From Flavobacteriales bacterium (GTDB taxonomy: Bacteria > Bacteroidota > Bacteroidia > Flavobacteriales_F > PHOS-HE28), in NCBI GenBank assembly GCA_016787985.1, contig JAEUTC010000223.1, positions 1 to 64,000 on the forward strand: a DNA stretch of 64,000 nt, given 5' to 3'. The position numbers were made by a program, and so were the translations under genes. A model generated the notes under the pieces. That model was not told where the DNA came from and made no database searches. It was given only the letters and a program-made list of their open reading frames with translations. Positions 1-8,335 of the stretch are shown in pieces. The stretch's first letter is position 1. Every line of letters begins with the position of its first letter.

Positions 1-10
1 CCGATATCCG

Positions 11-487
11 ATGTGGCAGCGTAAACAGACCGTATTCCTGGCCCTGGCGGCCCTTTTCGCCCTGGCTACCTGGTTCATGCCGGTAGCGACTTATGACCGT
101 GTTCAGGATCAGTTCATCTTCTGGACCACCGGCCTCTTCACCGCCGATGGCACTGCGGTGACCGATGTGGACCTGAAGGTGCCGTTCAACATCGTGCTTA
201 CGGTGCTGGCCTTGGCGCTCGTGGCGTGCATCTTCTTCTATAACAACCGGCCACGACAGATCCGTTTGGTACGCGGCACCTACCTGCTCACCTTGGCCAC
301 CATCGCCTTCCTTTTCATCACGGACAATTCCATCCAGACCTACCTCGGATCAGGCGGCGCCACGGCCATCAGCCACTACGGTGTCTCGTTCTTCCTACCA
401 CTGGGTACGTTGATCTTCAGCTTCCTCGCCGAGCGCGCCATCAAGGCCGATGAGGAACTTGTGCGAAGCGCGGACAGGTTGCGATAG
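11..487 (+). CDS. DUF4293 family membrane protein
   Basis: A 158-residue protein opening MWQRKQTVFL and predicted to cross the membrane four times (hydrophobic stretches near residues 7-25, 60-75, 90-105 and 122-140). The start motif and four-helix layout match the DUF4293 family, which is restricted to Bacteroidota and has no assigned function. The length is normal for the family. It lies at the edge of the window, so its upstream context cannot be seen. The next gene follows after 32 bases on the same strand. Confidence 0.8.
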   Translation: MWQRKQTVFLALAALFALATWFMPVATYDRVQDQFIFWTTGLFTADGTAVTDVDLKVPFNIVLTVLALALVACIFFYNNRPRQIRLVRGTYLLTLATIAFLFITDNSIQTYLGSGGATAISHYGVSFFLPLGTLIFSFLAERAIKADEELVRSADRLR

Positions 488-519
488 ATTTGAGATGGCT
501 TCTGAAGCAGCCGCCTTAA

Positions 520-852
520 ATGGGCCGTAGCCTGATCACTTCGATCTTCCTTTTGTCCTCTTTCTGGGGCGTTGCCCAGGGCTCCGATCTTGGGTGGTTG
601 AAGGGAGAAGTGAGGGATGCGAAAAGCGGAGAGGTGCTACCATTCGCTGATATCGAAGTGCTATGTGGGCCGAGTCTTTGGGATGGTGTCACGGACTTTG
701 ATGGGCAGTATACGCTTCGGCTTCCATACGGGCCTTTCGTTCTTTCAGCAGGAGCAGAAGGATACTACAGGTACAGAACTACCGGGATCATAGAACCGAC
801 TCGAATGACGTTTTTGAACTTAGAACTCGAGCCAATGAAGAAGCTCGAGTAA
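520..852 (+). CDS. small secreted carboxypeptidase-regulatory-like domain protein
   Basis: A 110-residue protein with a signal peptide (about residues 1-20, ending VAQG) followed by one carboxypeptidase-D regulatory-like beta-sandwich: GEVRDAKSGEVLPFADIEV, then VTDFDGQYTL and a hydrophobic beta-strand end. This domain is usually the N-terminal part of TonB receptors or larger surface proteins; here it stands alone and no catalytic domain follows. It could be a stand-alone periplasmic or lipid-anchored adhesin-like domain, or a fragment of a larger gene. It converges with the minus-strand enoyl-CoA hydratase gene, only two bases away. Confidence 0.7.
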   Translation: MGRSLITSIFLLSSFWGVAQGSDLGWLKGEVRDAKSGEVLPFADIEVLCGPSLWDGVTDFDGQYTLRLPYGPFVLSAGAEGYYRYRTTGIIEPTRMTFLNLELEPMKKLE

Positions 853-854
853 CA

Positions 855-1625
855 TCAGCGCTTCGCTGCTGCTTCCTTGAATGCTGCGATGGCATTCCGC
901 GTGAAGTCGCTCAAGACCAACCGCCCGCTGATCTTTGCCCGCCCAATGAGCAGCTGGTCCCAATCCTCGGTGCCCTTCCACAACACGCGCTTGATGTCGG
1001 CCATGGCCTCGGGGCTGTAGGCGGCCAACTCGCGGGCATGGGCCTCCACCCGTGCATCCAAGGCCTCGGTGCTATCGAACAGTTCAGCGTAGATGCCGTG
1101 CTGCTCGGCCCATTGGGCGCTGCGCTTGGTGGCCGGGGTGGCGCTCAGCAGACCGAAGTGACCGGTGCCCACCTTGCGTTCCACGGCCGGGCCCACCACG
1201 AAGGGACCGATGCCCACCGCCAGTTCGCTCAGTCGGATGGTGGCGTTGGTGGTGGCGTAAGCGATGTCCACAGCGCAGGCAATACCCACACCGCCGCCCA
1301 CACAATGGCTGTGGATGCGGCCGATCACGAACACGGGAACGGTGCGGATGGCGTTGATCACATGGGCGAAGCCGCTGAAGAACTCCAGCCCGCGCATGCC
1401 ATCTTCGATAGCCACCAGTTCATCGAAACTCGCACCGGCACAAAAGGCCTTGTCACCGTCGCTGCGTAGCACGATCACACGTACCGAGGGGTCGTTCCCG
1501 CAGGTGGTGATGGCGTCGGCCATTCCGCGCAGGATGTGGCCGGGCAGGCTGTTGCTCTTGGGGTGGTGGAAGGTGACCGTGGCGATGCCATCGTTCACCA
1601 TGTGTTTCACATAACCGTCGCTCAT
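855..1625 (-). CDS. enoyl-CoA hydratase/isomerase family protein
   Basis: A 256-residue crotonase-fold protein. The two oxyanion-hole segments are visible: FCAGASFDEL after the first beta strands, and GGGVGIACAVDIAYA about 45 residues later. The enzyme would act on acyl-CoA thioesters in the cytoplasm. The glutamates typical of true hydratases are not clearly in place (the helix after the second segment reads LSELAVGIGPFVVG), so the reaction is open: hydratase, isomerase or a methylglutaconyl-CoA hydratase-like activity. The reading frame stays open upstream to 1799, but that part crosses palindromic repeats and is not protein-like. The ATG at 1625 sits 7 bases from a GATCTTTG promoter element, which supports this start. 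Confidence 0.8.
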   Translation of the reverse strand: MSDGYVKHMVNDGIATVTFHHPKSNSLPGHILRGMADAITTCGNDPSVRVIVLRSDGDKAFCAGASFDELVAIEDGMRGLEFFSGFAHVINAIRTVPVFVIGRIHSHCVGGGVGIACAVDIAYATTNATIRLSELAVGIGPFVVGPAVERKVGTGHFGLLSATPATKRSAQWAEQHGIYAELFDSTEALDARVEAHARELAAYSPEAMADIKRVLWKGTEDWDQLLIGRAKISGRLVLSDFTRNAIAAFKEAAAKR

Positions 1626-1632
1626 GGTGGAG

Positions 1633-1640
1633 CAAAGATC
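1633..1640 (-). promoter_or_regulatory. -7-like promoter element (GATCTTTG)
   Basis: Reads GATCTTTG on the minus strand, close to the Bacteroidota -7 consensus TAnnTTTG, and lies 7 bases before the ATG at 1625. It would give a very short or absent leader. No clear -33 TTTG is visible. Confidence 0.45.
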
Positions 1641-1693
1641 GGTTGTCGCGGCCTTCACTCTCGGCAAACGCATCAGTCTAATTTGGAACTCTG

Positions 1694-1798
1694 CGACCCC
1701 GCTGGGGTCGTTGAGTTCCGGGGTCGTCCTGTTGCTACGCTCTGCGACCCCTATGGGGTCGATCATGCGAACTATTGAGCTTGACCCTGGAAGGGTCA
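1694..1798. repeat. cluster of three short palindromes (REP-like)
   Basis: Three 17-base hairpins, each with 7-base arms and a 3-base loop, at 1694-1710, 1745-1761 and 1782-1798. The arms are CGACCCC/GGGGTCG twice and TGACCCT/AGGGTCA once. They sit in the gap between the enoyl-CoA hydratase start and the end of the LytTR gene. Similar GACCCC..GGGGTC palindromes are, to my knowledge, common between genes in this phylum. They may act as terminators or as REP-type elements. Confidence 0.7.
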
Positions 1799-1883
1799 CA
1801 GAACTTAGAACTAACGTCCAGTGCGGGATCCGACCTGCCGTACGGCAGATCGCAGAAGAAATTGTTGCGTTTGCCCTGAGCGT

Positions 1884-2657
1884 TCACCGGATGCCGTCCA
1901 ACCATTCCTTGAAGGCCTTCGCCTTCTCCCGGCTCACCATCACCTCCACCGCAGTAGGTGGCTTCAATTCCACCTTCAGCTTGCCGTTGAAGTGCTGGTG
2001 TACCACGGCGATGCATTCCACACACGCGATGCATTGCCGGTTGAGGCGGTGGAAGGCCCGCGGGTCCAGCTGTGCCTCGATCTCGTCCAAGGGCTGGTCG
2101 AGCAGGTGACGCTTGCCGTTGCGGGTCTGCAGTTCGGTACTGCCCTCGTTGCTCAGGAAGTAGGCGATCTCGGCGGTGGCAACAGGCAATAGTTTGGTGC
2201 CGAGCTTCACCAGGAAGCGGTCGCGGTAAATGGTCCCTCGTCCTTGCACGGCCTCCAATAAGCGTTGGATGTCCGGGAGCGGTGGCGTGGTGGTGCGCAC
2301 GAGACCCATCAGTTTGGTCACGCTGCGTGCCAATTCCTCTTCCTCGATGGGCTTGAGCAGGTAGTCGATGCCGTTGGTGCGAAAGGCTTCGAGCATGTAA
2401 GCATCGTATGCCGTGGTGAAGATGATGGGGCAGGGGGGAGGCACCTGCTTGTAGATCTCGAAGCTGAGCCCGTCGCTCAATTGGATGTCGCTGAAGATCA
2501 CATCCGGCGCGGAGTTGTCGTTGAACCAAGCGACGGCGGCCTGGATGGTGTCCACCACATCCACCACTTCCAGCTGCGGATGGTGCGTGCTCAACAGTCC
2601 GTGCAAGCGGCGGTATGCCGGTGCTTCATCCTCGATGATCAGGGCCTTCAGCTTCAT
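1884..2657 (-). CDS. LytTR-family response regulator
   Basis: A 257-residue two-domain regulator. The N-terminal receiver has an acidic pair in LIIEDE, the phospho-acceptor Asp57 in FSDIQLSDG, the FTTAYD switch threonines and Lys102 in LLKPI. A linker then leads to a C-terminal LytTR DNA-binding domain (from about residue 140: FLVKLGTKLLPVATAEIAYF to the end), which recognises direct repeats. The start ATG at 2657 shares one base with the stop of the upstream kinase gene (TGATG), so the two are translationally coupled. A candidate binding array lies at 3748-3796, upstream of the pair. Confidence 0.93.
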   Translation of the reverse strand: MKLKALIIEDEAPAYRRLHGLLSTHHPQLEVVDVVDTIQAAVAWFNDNSAPDVIFSDIQLSDGLSFEIYKQVPPPCPIIFTTAYDAYMLEAFRTNGIDYLLKPIEEEELARSVTKLMGLVRTTTPPLPDIQRLLEAVQGRGTIYRDRFLVKLGTKLLPVATAEIAYFLSNEGSTELQTRNGKRHLLDQPLDEIEAQLDPRAFHRLNRQCIACVECIAVVHQHFNGKLKVELKPPTAVEVMVSREKAKAFKEWLDGIR

Positions 2658-3691
2658 CACACGCGGGCTTCGTGTTCGGCGAGTTGGAGCAAGGGCAGCG
2701 CCACCAGGAAGTGTTCGCGGGTCTCGATCACGTCCACCGGTCGTTCGCTGAGGTAAGCGTACCGCTGCCGAACGTTGCTCAGTCCGGTGCCGGTTCCTTC
2801 CACGGTGCCTTGCTTGCGGTGCAGACTGTTGCGCACCGCCAGTGTCCGCCCGTTCTCCACGTGGATGTCCACTTGCAAGGGCGCGGCCGTGCTGGCCACA
2901 TTGTGTTTCAAGGCATTCTCCAGCAAGAGCTGCAGCGTGAGCGGAGCGATCAGCAATTGCCGGTGCTCCTGGGCTACGTTCACCGAGATGCGCAGGCTGT
3001 CTGCGAAGCGCACTTTCATCAGGTTGATGTAAGCCTGGGTGAAGTCGAGCTCGGTGCCGAGGTCCACTACCTCCTTCTCTTTGTGTTGAAGGATATAGCG
3101 GTACACGTGGCTGAGGTCCTTGGTGAAGCGTTCGGCCAACTTCGGATCCTCATGGATCAGGGTCACCAAGGTGTTGAGGCTGTTGAAGAGGAAGTGCGGT
3201 GAGACCTGGTTCTTCAGCATGTCCAGCTCGGTGCGGAGCTGGCGGCTTTTGAGCGCTTCCGCTTCGATGGCCTGGTGCTTCCACATGGTGAAGAAGTAGC
3301 CCGCTTCATAGATGGTGCCGATGATGGCGGTGATCCCGAAGGATTTGATCAGATTGCCACGCCACTGCCCGCTGGTGTAGGCGTTCTCTTGCAGGCCAAG
3401 AGCATCGAGCGCCGTGCAGGCCAGGAAGTCGATGGCCACGATGTAGATGCTCATGCTGAGCACGGTGAGAACGATCCGTCTGGTGGTGTGCTGGAACCCG
3501 GGATATTGGATACGGTAGCCGCTGATGATCCAGAAGCTCCCTTGCCAAATGAGCGCTGTGATGATGAGTCCGATACCATAGGTGGACCAAGCGAACGGCT
3601 CGTCATGGAACAGGAGCGTGAGCAGCAATGCCACCAGCGGAATGCCGATGATACGGGGCCAGGGTTCGCGGAACGGGCTGAAGCGGGGCAT
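2657..3691 (-). CDS. LytS/YehU-type sensor histidine kinase
   Basis: A 344-residue membrane histidine kinase. The N-terminal half has four hydrophobic segments. The His_kinase domain follows, with the hallmark QVSPHFLFNSLNTL carrying the phosphorylated His, then a HATPase region with LLENALKHN (N box) and GTGTGLSNVRQRY (G box). It lacks an obvious sensor domain outside the membrane, so the signal is unknown. The frame is open upstream to 3955, but the extra 88 residues are arginine- and proline-rich shadow sequence; the ATG at 3691 begins a normal membrane N-terminus. It is co-transcribed with the LytTR regulator downstream. Confidence 0.92.
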   Translation of the reverse strand: MPRFSPFREPWPRIIGIPLVALLLTLLFHDEPFAWSTYGIGLIITALIWQGSFWIISGYRIQYPGFQHTTRRIVLTVLSMSIYIVAIDFLACTALDALGLQENAYTSGQWRGNLIKSFGITAIIGTIYEAGYFFTMWKHQAIEAEALKSRQLRTELDMLKNQVSPHFLFNSLNTLVTLIHEDPKLAERFTKDLSHVYRYILQHKEKEVVDLGTELDFTQAYINLMKVRFADSLRISVNVAQEHRQLLIAPLTLQLLLENALKHNVASTAAPLQVDIHVENGRTLAVRNSLHRKQGTVEGTGTGLSNVRQRYAYLSERPVDVIETREHFLVALPLLQLAEHEARV

Positions 3692-3747
3692 GGTGTGGAC
3701 TGCACGAAGGTACCGCGCGGTATGCCGCCCATGGCGCTTGGCTGGGC

Positions 3748-3796
3748 GAAGCGTAGGGTTCAGGGAGTGAAGCGTCGTGTTCCCGGGCTGAAGCGT
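3748..3796. promoter_or_regulatory. three GAAGCGT direct repeats at exact 21-base spacing
   Basis: GAAGCGT occurs at 3748-3754, 3769-3775 and 3790-3796, an exact period of 21 bases (two helical turns). The first two units also share GTTC seven bases further on. LytTR-domain regulators such as AgrA and ComE bind direct repeats with about this centre-to-centre spacing. The array lies 57 bases upstream of the kinase start and 153 bases upstream of the TonB receptor, so the neighbouring LytTR regulator could control either or both. That link is inference. Confidence 0.55.
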
Positions 3797-3948
3797 GCAT
3801 GAGGGATCGGTACAGCGTGCCCTACGGCTCATGGTGCCAACACGATGGTCTGTATGCTGTAACCGCCAACTCAGGGAGAACGGCATAGGTGAGGGTGCTG
3901 GAGACTTCCACTTTCGCTGCCGGAACGAACAACCGAACCTCCCACACC

Positions 3949-6345
3949 ATGCCACCCATGCTCTTCCGCTCTTTGTTCACTGCTGCACTGCTTGTGCCCT
4001 CCCTGCTCTTCGCCCAGACCCAGGTGGTGAAGGGCACCGTTAAGGATGCCGATTCACAAATGACCCTGCCCGGTGCCACAGTAGTGCTGCTCGGCAGCGA
4101 TCCCATAGTCGGGGTCACCACCGACATGGATGGCCGTTTCCGCTTGGAGAACGTACCCTTCGGCCGCCAACAGCTGCAAGTGAGCTTCCTCGGCTACAAA
4201 CCCACCGTGATCCCCAATGTGCTGGTGACCGCCGGAAAGGAGGTGGTGCTGGACATCGCGCTGGTCGCATCGGTGGAAAGCCTGAAGGAAGTGGAGATCA
4301 CCTCAGATCGTGGTAAGGACCGCACCGTGAACGAACTGGCCAAGGTCAGCGCACGCACCTTCAGCCTGGAGGAAGTGACGCGCTACAGCGGCGGACGCAA
4401 CGACGTGGCCCGCCTCGCGACCAACTTCGCCGGTGTGAGCGCCGCCAACGATGCGCGCAACGATATTGTCGTACGGGGGAACTCACCGACGGGCCTGCTA
4501 TGGCGCATCGACGGGTTGCCCATCGGCACCACCAACCACTTCGGCACGCTGGGCACCACGGGCGGTCCGGTAAGTGCCCTCAACACCAACCTGCTTCGCA
4601 CCAGTGATTTCCTCAGTGGTGCCTTCCCCGCGGAATATGGCAACGCCAACGCCGCCGTGTTCGATGTGAAGTTCCGCAGTGGCAATACCGATGAACATGA
4701 GTTCACCGCGCAGCTGGCAGCCTTCAGCGGCGCGGAGTTCATGGCCGAAGGACCGATCAGCAGGAAGAACCAGTCGTCCTACTTGGTGAGCTATCGCTAC
4801 GGCATTGCCGGTGCAGCGGCTACGGGCACCAGCGCGATCCCTTACTTCCAAGATCTTGCCTTCAAGCTCAACTTCGGGAAGAGCAAGCTGGGTCGCTTCG
4901 AGCTCTTCGGTATGGGAGGTCGCAGCAACATCGACTTTCTCGGCGCCGAATTGGATAGCACCGATCTCTTCGCCGACCCTACCGTGGATAGCTACTTCAC
5001 CTCGGACGTGGCGCTCATCGGGCTTTCGCACTTCCTGCAGCTCGACGACAAGAGCTACCTCAAGACCACGGTCGGTACCACGTACCTCGGCACTTCGTTC
5101 CTGCAGGACAACATCATCGGTGGTGCGAGCGATCAGAACGCTGTGCGCTACCGGGCCACCGAGGCCTTGGACAAGGAACAGCGCTACACCGTGAGCAGCC
5201 AGTACAACCGCAAGTTCTCGCCGCGCTTCAGCCTGCGTGCTGGGGTGTTGAACGAGTTGTACGACCTCGATGTGGACTGGACCGATCGCGATCGCCGCGC
5301 CGGTATCCCCGATGTGGACGGAGACAGCATTCCCGACTTCTTTGTGCAGGTGCGCGATGTGCAGGGTACCATCAACCTCTTCCAGGCCTACGCGCAAGGT
5401 GAATACAAGTTCACCGACGAACTCAGCTTCACAGCGGGTCTGCATGGCCAGTACCTCGACTTCAACGACGATATGATGCTTGCCCCACGCACCGCGCTTG
5501 CCTGGCAGTTCCGTCCTCGCCAACGGGTGACATTGGCCTATGGGCTGCATGGTCAATTGGCGTCCCTGCCTGTGCTGCTCTTCACCGACCCAGCCACGGG
5601 TGCTGCCAACCGCGACCTGGAGTTCCAGAAGGCACACCACCTGGTGCTGGCCTACGACCATCGCTTCGAGGGCGATTGGCGGGTGAAGGTGGAAGGCTAT
5701 CACCAGTGGCTGTACGACCTCGGTATCGAGGATACCACCAGCAGCTATAGTGTCGTGAACGAGGGCGCTGACTTCACCTTCTCAGAGCGCGGTGGATTGA
5801 TCAGTGCAGGTACGGGTCGGAACTACGGTGTGGAACTGACGGTGGAGAAGTTCCTCAGCAAGGGCTACTACGCCTTGCTCACCACCTCGCTCTTCGATTC
5901 GCGCTACACCGGCAGCGATGGCGTGGAACGCAACACCGGCTTCGCGAACGACTATGTCTTCAACGCCTTGTTCGGAAAGGAGTGGGGCATAGGCAAGGAC
6001 AAGCGCAACGCCCTTACCTTCGATACCAAGTTCACCACCAGCGGCGGTCGCCCCTTCAGCCCCATCGATCTGGACGCCACGCGCGCCAACCTGGGCCGCG
6101 AGGTGTATGTGGATGATCAGGCCTACAGCAAGCGATACGATGCCTACCTGAGGTTGGATGTGAAGTTCGGCGTCCGCATCAATGGCAAGGGCGGCAAGGT
6201 GAGCCACCAGTTCTTCATGGACCTGCAGAACGTGACGGACCGCGAGAACATCTTTGTGGAGCGATACAACCGTGTCACCGACCGCATCAACCCCGTTTAC
6301 CAGAACGGCTTCTTCCCGGACTTCATGTACAGGGTGCAGTTCTGA
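3949..6345 (+). CDS. TonB-dependent outer-membrane receptor
   Basis: A 798-residue receptor: signal peptide (about 1-22, ending LLFAQ), a carboxypeptidase-regulatory-like domain (about 27-105: VVKGTVKDADSQMTLPGATV, then TTDMDGRFRLENV), a plug domain with IVVRGNSPTGLLWRIDGLPI, and a long outer-membrane beta-barrel ending YRVQF with a terminal aromatic residue, as needed for barrel insertion. It would import an energised substrate across the outer membrane, or act as a signalling receptor; the substrate cannot be read from sequence, and no SusD partner follows. The frame extends to 3889, but the ATG at 3949 directly starts the signal peptide. It is transcribed away from the LytTR pair. Confidence 0.93.
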   Translation: MPPMLFRSLFTAALLVPSLLFAQTQVVKGTVKDADSQMTLPGATVVLLGSDPIVGVTTDMDGRFRLENVPFGRQQLQVSFLGYKPTVIPNVLVTAGKEVVLDIALVASVESLKEVEITSDRGKDRTVNELAKVSARTFSLEEVTRYSGGRNDVARLATNFAGVSAANDARNDIVVRGNSPTGLLWRIDGLPIGTTNHFGTLGTTGGPVSALNTNLLRTSDFLSGAFPAEYGNANAAVFDVKFRSGNTDEHEFTAQLAAFSGAEFMAEGPISRKNQSSYLVSYRYGIAGAAATGTSAIPYFQDLAFKLNFGKSKLGRFELFGMGGRSNIDFLGAELDSTDLFADPTVDSYFTSDVALIGLSHFLQLDDKSYLKTTVGTTYLGTSFLQDNIIGGASDQNAVRYRATEALDKEQRYTVSSQYNRKFSPRFSLRAGVLNELYDLDVDWTDRDRRAGIPDVDGDSIPDFFVQVRDVQGTINLFQAYAQGEYKFTDELSFTAGLHGQYLDFNDDMMLAPRTALAWQFRPRQRVTLAYGLHGQLASLPVLLFTDPATGAANRDLEFQKAHHLVLAYDHRFEGDWRVKVEGYHQWLYDLGIEDTTSSYSVVNEGADFTFSERGGLISAGTGRNYGVELTVEKFLSKGYYALLTTSLFDSRYTGSDGVERNTGFANDYVFNALFGKEWGIGKDKRNALTFDTKFTTSGGRPFSPIDLDATRANLGREVYVDDQAYSKRYDAYLRLDVKFGVRINGKGGKVSHQFFMDLQNVTDRENIFVERYNRVTDRINPVYQNGFFPDFMYRVQF

Positions 6346-6354
6346 TCGACAAGA

Positions 6355-6414
6355 AGTTGGCAGTCAGCAGTAGGCAGTACCTGTACCTCCACTGCCTACT
6401 GCGAACTGCCAACT
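6355..6414. repeat. long imperfect hairpin (60 bases)
   Basis: Nested inverted repeats: AGTTGGCAGT pairs with ACTGCCAACT on the outside, and CAGTAGGCAGT with ACTGCCTACTG inside, with a loop of about 12 bases. It starts 9 bases after the TonB receptor stop. There is no T-tract, so it is either a non-canonical terminator/mRNA stabiliser or a dispersed GGCAGT-type repeat. Confidence 0.7.
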
Positions 6415-6462
6415 GGTCACTGCGCACAACGAACCACTCGGTCACCGAACGTTCAACCCCCA

Positions 6463-7278
6463 ATGCAACAGATAATCCTCATCACCGGCGCCAGCAGCGG
6501 CATGGGCAAGGCCTTCGCCAAGCGCCTCATCAACGAAGGGCACATCGTCTACGGGGCCGCGCGCCGTGTGGAGCAGATGCAGGACCTCGTGCAAGCCGGC
6601 GGGCGCGCCATCGCACTCGACATCACCGATGACAGCTCCATCACCGCTGCGGTCGAACAGGTCATTGGCGAGCAAGGTCGGATCGATGTGCTCATCAACA
6701 ATGCAGGTTATGCCATTTACGGCTCGGTGGAAGAGACCACCTTGGCCGATGCGCGCAGGCAGTTCGAGGTCAACATCTTCGGACTGGGACGCATCACACA
6801 ACAGGTGGTGCCGCACATGCGCGATTCGGGCAAGGGCCGCATCATCAACATCAGCAGCATGGGTGGCAAGATGTATACACCATTGGGCGCGTGGTATCAC
6901 GCCACCAAACATGCGTTGGAAGGCTGGAGCGATTGCCTGCGTTTGGAGTTGAAACCCTTCGGCATCGATGTGGTCATCATCCAACCGGGCATCATCAAGA
7001 CCGAATTCTCGGATGTGATGACCGGGCCGATGTTGCAGCGATCGGGTGTGGGACCCTATGGCGAGTTGGCCCGCAAGGTGGCCAAGGGCGCAGAGAACGG
7101 CATGGCCAACGGCAGGGGGTCGGATCCGGCGGTCATCGCCGCGCTCGTTTCGAAGGCGGTCAGTGCCAGGCGTCCGCGCACCCGGTATGCAGGCGGATTT
7201 CTCGCCAAACCGGTGATGTGGGTACGCATCTACCTCGGCGACCGCTTCTTCGATCGGATGATCATGAAGGCGGCGTGA
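6463..7278 (+). CDS. SDR family NAD(P)-dependent oxidoreductase
   Basis: A 271-residue classical short-chain dehydrogenase. The cofactor glycine motif TGASSGMGKAF is at residues 8-18, NNAG at 79-82, and the catalytic Ser132, Tyr145 and Lys149 (WYHATKH) are all present with normal spacing. The substrate specificity is not recognisable; the long C-terminal part resembles retinol/sterol dehydrogenase-like oxidoreductases annotated as oxidoreductase in Bacteroidota. The start ATG at 6463 lies directly before the first beta strand (QQIILITGA). It is followed after 16 bases by a small unrecognised gene, so the two may be co-transcribed. Confidence 0.92.
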   Translation: MQQIILITGASSGMGKAFAKRLINEGHIVYGAARRVEQMQDLVQAGGRAIALDITDDSSITAAVEQVIGEQGRIDVLINNAGYAIYGSVEETTLADARRQFEVNIFGLGRITQQVVPHMRDSGKGRIINISSMGGKMYTPLGAWYHATKHALEGWSDCLRLELKPFGIDVVIIQPGIIKTEFSDVMTGPMLQRSGVGPYGELARKVAKGAENGMANGRGSDPAVIAALVSKAVSARRPRTRYAGGFLAKPVMWVRIYLGDRFFDRMIMKAA

Positions 7279-7294
7279 ACTCCATCGATGACCC

Positions 7295-7663
7295 ATGAGC
7301 AAGCTACCTGCAACGTTCCATCTTTCCATCACCGGACTGCGCATTAAGCCCGGCCTGATGAACCGCCTGCGCTTTCAGTACCACGCGGTACGCTCGTTCA
7401 TGCAGGCGCAAAAGGCGGAAGGCGTGCTACATGTGGCGACCAAGCGGATGCATGGTGTAGAGCACACCGTTACCGCCTGGCGAGATCGCGAGGCTATGCT
7501 GGCGTTCATGCGCAGTGGACCGCACTTGGAAGCGATGAAGGTCTTTCACCGGATCGCTGAAGGAAGTACCTTGAGCGAACAAGCCGATCATATCCCGGAA
7601 TGGCCGGAGGTGCACCTGCGTTGGAAGGAGCGTGGCGTGCGGTATGGTCGAAAGGAAGGTTGA
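7295..7663 (+). CDS. small protein, possibly dimeric alpha/beta-barrel (ABM-like)
   Basis: A 122-residue soluble protein. The pattern FHLSITGLRIKP, then a helix, then HTVTAWRDREAMLAFMRSGPHLEAMK resembles antibiotic-biosynthesis-monooxygenase or DUF3291-type ferredoxin-like folds, in which a W..R..M.AF..S..H motif lies in the second half. No catalytic residue can be named. It follows the SDR gene by 16 bases and may form an operon with it. Family assignment is weak. Confidence 0.6.
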   Translation: MSKLPATFHLSITGLRIKPGLMNRLRFQYHAVRSFMQAQKAEGVLHVATKRMHGVEHTVTAWRDREAMLAFMRSGPHLEAMKVFHRIAEGSTLSEQADHIPEWPEVHLRWKERGVRYGRKEG

Positions 7664-7698
7664 ACGGTCGTGCACTTGGGATCGGGCCGATCGGTCCC

Positions 7699-7706
7699 TA
7701 CCTTGG
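7699..7706 (+). promoter_or_regulatory. -7-like promoter element (TACCTTGG)
   Basis: TACCTTGG, identical to the element before the lipoprotein gene at 8299-8306. It lies 86 bases upstream of the DUF937-like gene. No convincing -33 element was found. Confidence 0.35.
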
Positions 7707-7792
7707 GTGGACTTTTTCGAATGCGGATCGTGACCTCAGGGCACATCCTGCGTCAGAAGGGGACAAGAACCAAAACCAAACACCGAAAGTCC

Positions 7793-8218
7793 ATGCTCGA
7801 TCAACTCCTCTCCAGCCTCCAAAGCCAGGCCGTTCCCCAGCTCATCAGCAAATTCGGGTTGAACGAGCAACAGGCCGGTGGCTCCATCAATGCTGCTGCC
7901 GATAGCGTGAAAGAAGCGCTGGGCGGTAGCGATGGCTTCGGTCTCGATGACGCCCTCAGCCTCTTCAGCAGCGCGAAGAACTCAGCCGGTGCCGATGGCC
8001 TGTTGAACAACATCGGAGGCCTGCTCCAGAACAAGCTCACCGGTCAAGTGGGCCTGGATGCCGGTAAGGCCAGTGGCGTGGCAGCCCTGTTGCTCCCGAT
8101 GCTCACAGACCTTGTCTCCAAATACGTGGGCGGCGATGCCAAGAACCTGCAGTCCCTGCTCGGCGGAGGTGGATTGGCCGGTATGGCGAAAGGCCTACTC
8201 GGGAATCTCTTCAAGTAG
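7793..8218 (+). CDS. DUF937-like small glycine-rich protein
   Basis: A 141-residue protein beginning MLDQLLSSLQSQAVPQLISKFGLNEQQA and containing alternating helices and glycine-rich turns (LLNNIGGLLQ, SLLGGGGLAGM, ending LLGNLFK). This layout matches DUF937-type proteins, which are widespread and of unknown function. There is no signal peptide or membrane anchor. The frame is open to 7670, but the ATG at 7793 starts the typical family N-terminus. It is followed by a strong terminator hairpin, so it appears to be a single-gene unit. Confidence 0.7.
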   Translation: MLDQLLSSLQSQAVPQLISKFGLNEQQAGGSINAAADSVKEALGGSDGFGLDDALSLFSSAKNSAGADGLLNNIGGLLQNKLTGQVGLDAGKASGVAALLLPMLTDLVSKYVGGDAKNLQSLLGGGGLAGMAKGLLGNLFK

Positions 8219-8242
8219 ATCACACGTCCGCTCCTGACATTG

Positions 8243-8286
8243 CGGCCGTCTTGTTCAGCATGAACAGGGCGGCCGTTCCTTTTTTC
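8243..8286 (+). terminator. rho-independent terminator
   Basis: A 14-base stem (8243-8256 with 8262-8275), 5-base loop, strongly GC at the base (CGGCCG), with two G-T(U) pairs in the middle, followed by TTCCTTTTTTC. It ends the DUF937-like gene 24 bases after its stop codon. Confidence 0.85.
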
Positions 8287-8298
8287 ATGCTTCCAGCC

Positions 8299-8306
8299 TA
8301 CCTTGG
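8299..8306 (+). promoter_or_regulatory. -7-like promoter element (TACCTTGG)
   Basis: TACCTTGG lies 29 bases before the lipoprotein gene start at 8336 and directly after the upstream terminator, whose T-rich tail could double as the -33 region. Confidence 0.45.
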
Positions 8307-8335
8307 TCGAACACATCACGATCGCACTCTCCACC

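Noticed and set aside
1626-1799. N-terminal extension of the enoyl-CoA hydratase frame
   Set aside because: It reads through the palindromes, is not protein-like, and a promoter element lies at 1633-1640, so ATG 1625 is the start.
1690-1800. Possible CRISPR array from spaced palindromes
   Set aside because: Only three units with unequal spacing and differing arms, no leader and no cas genes.
4498-5703. A 401-residue open frame on the minus strand inside the TonB receptor
   Set aside because: Composition is a shadow of the receptor and shows no domain.
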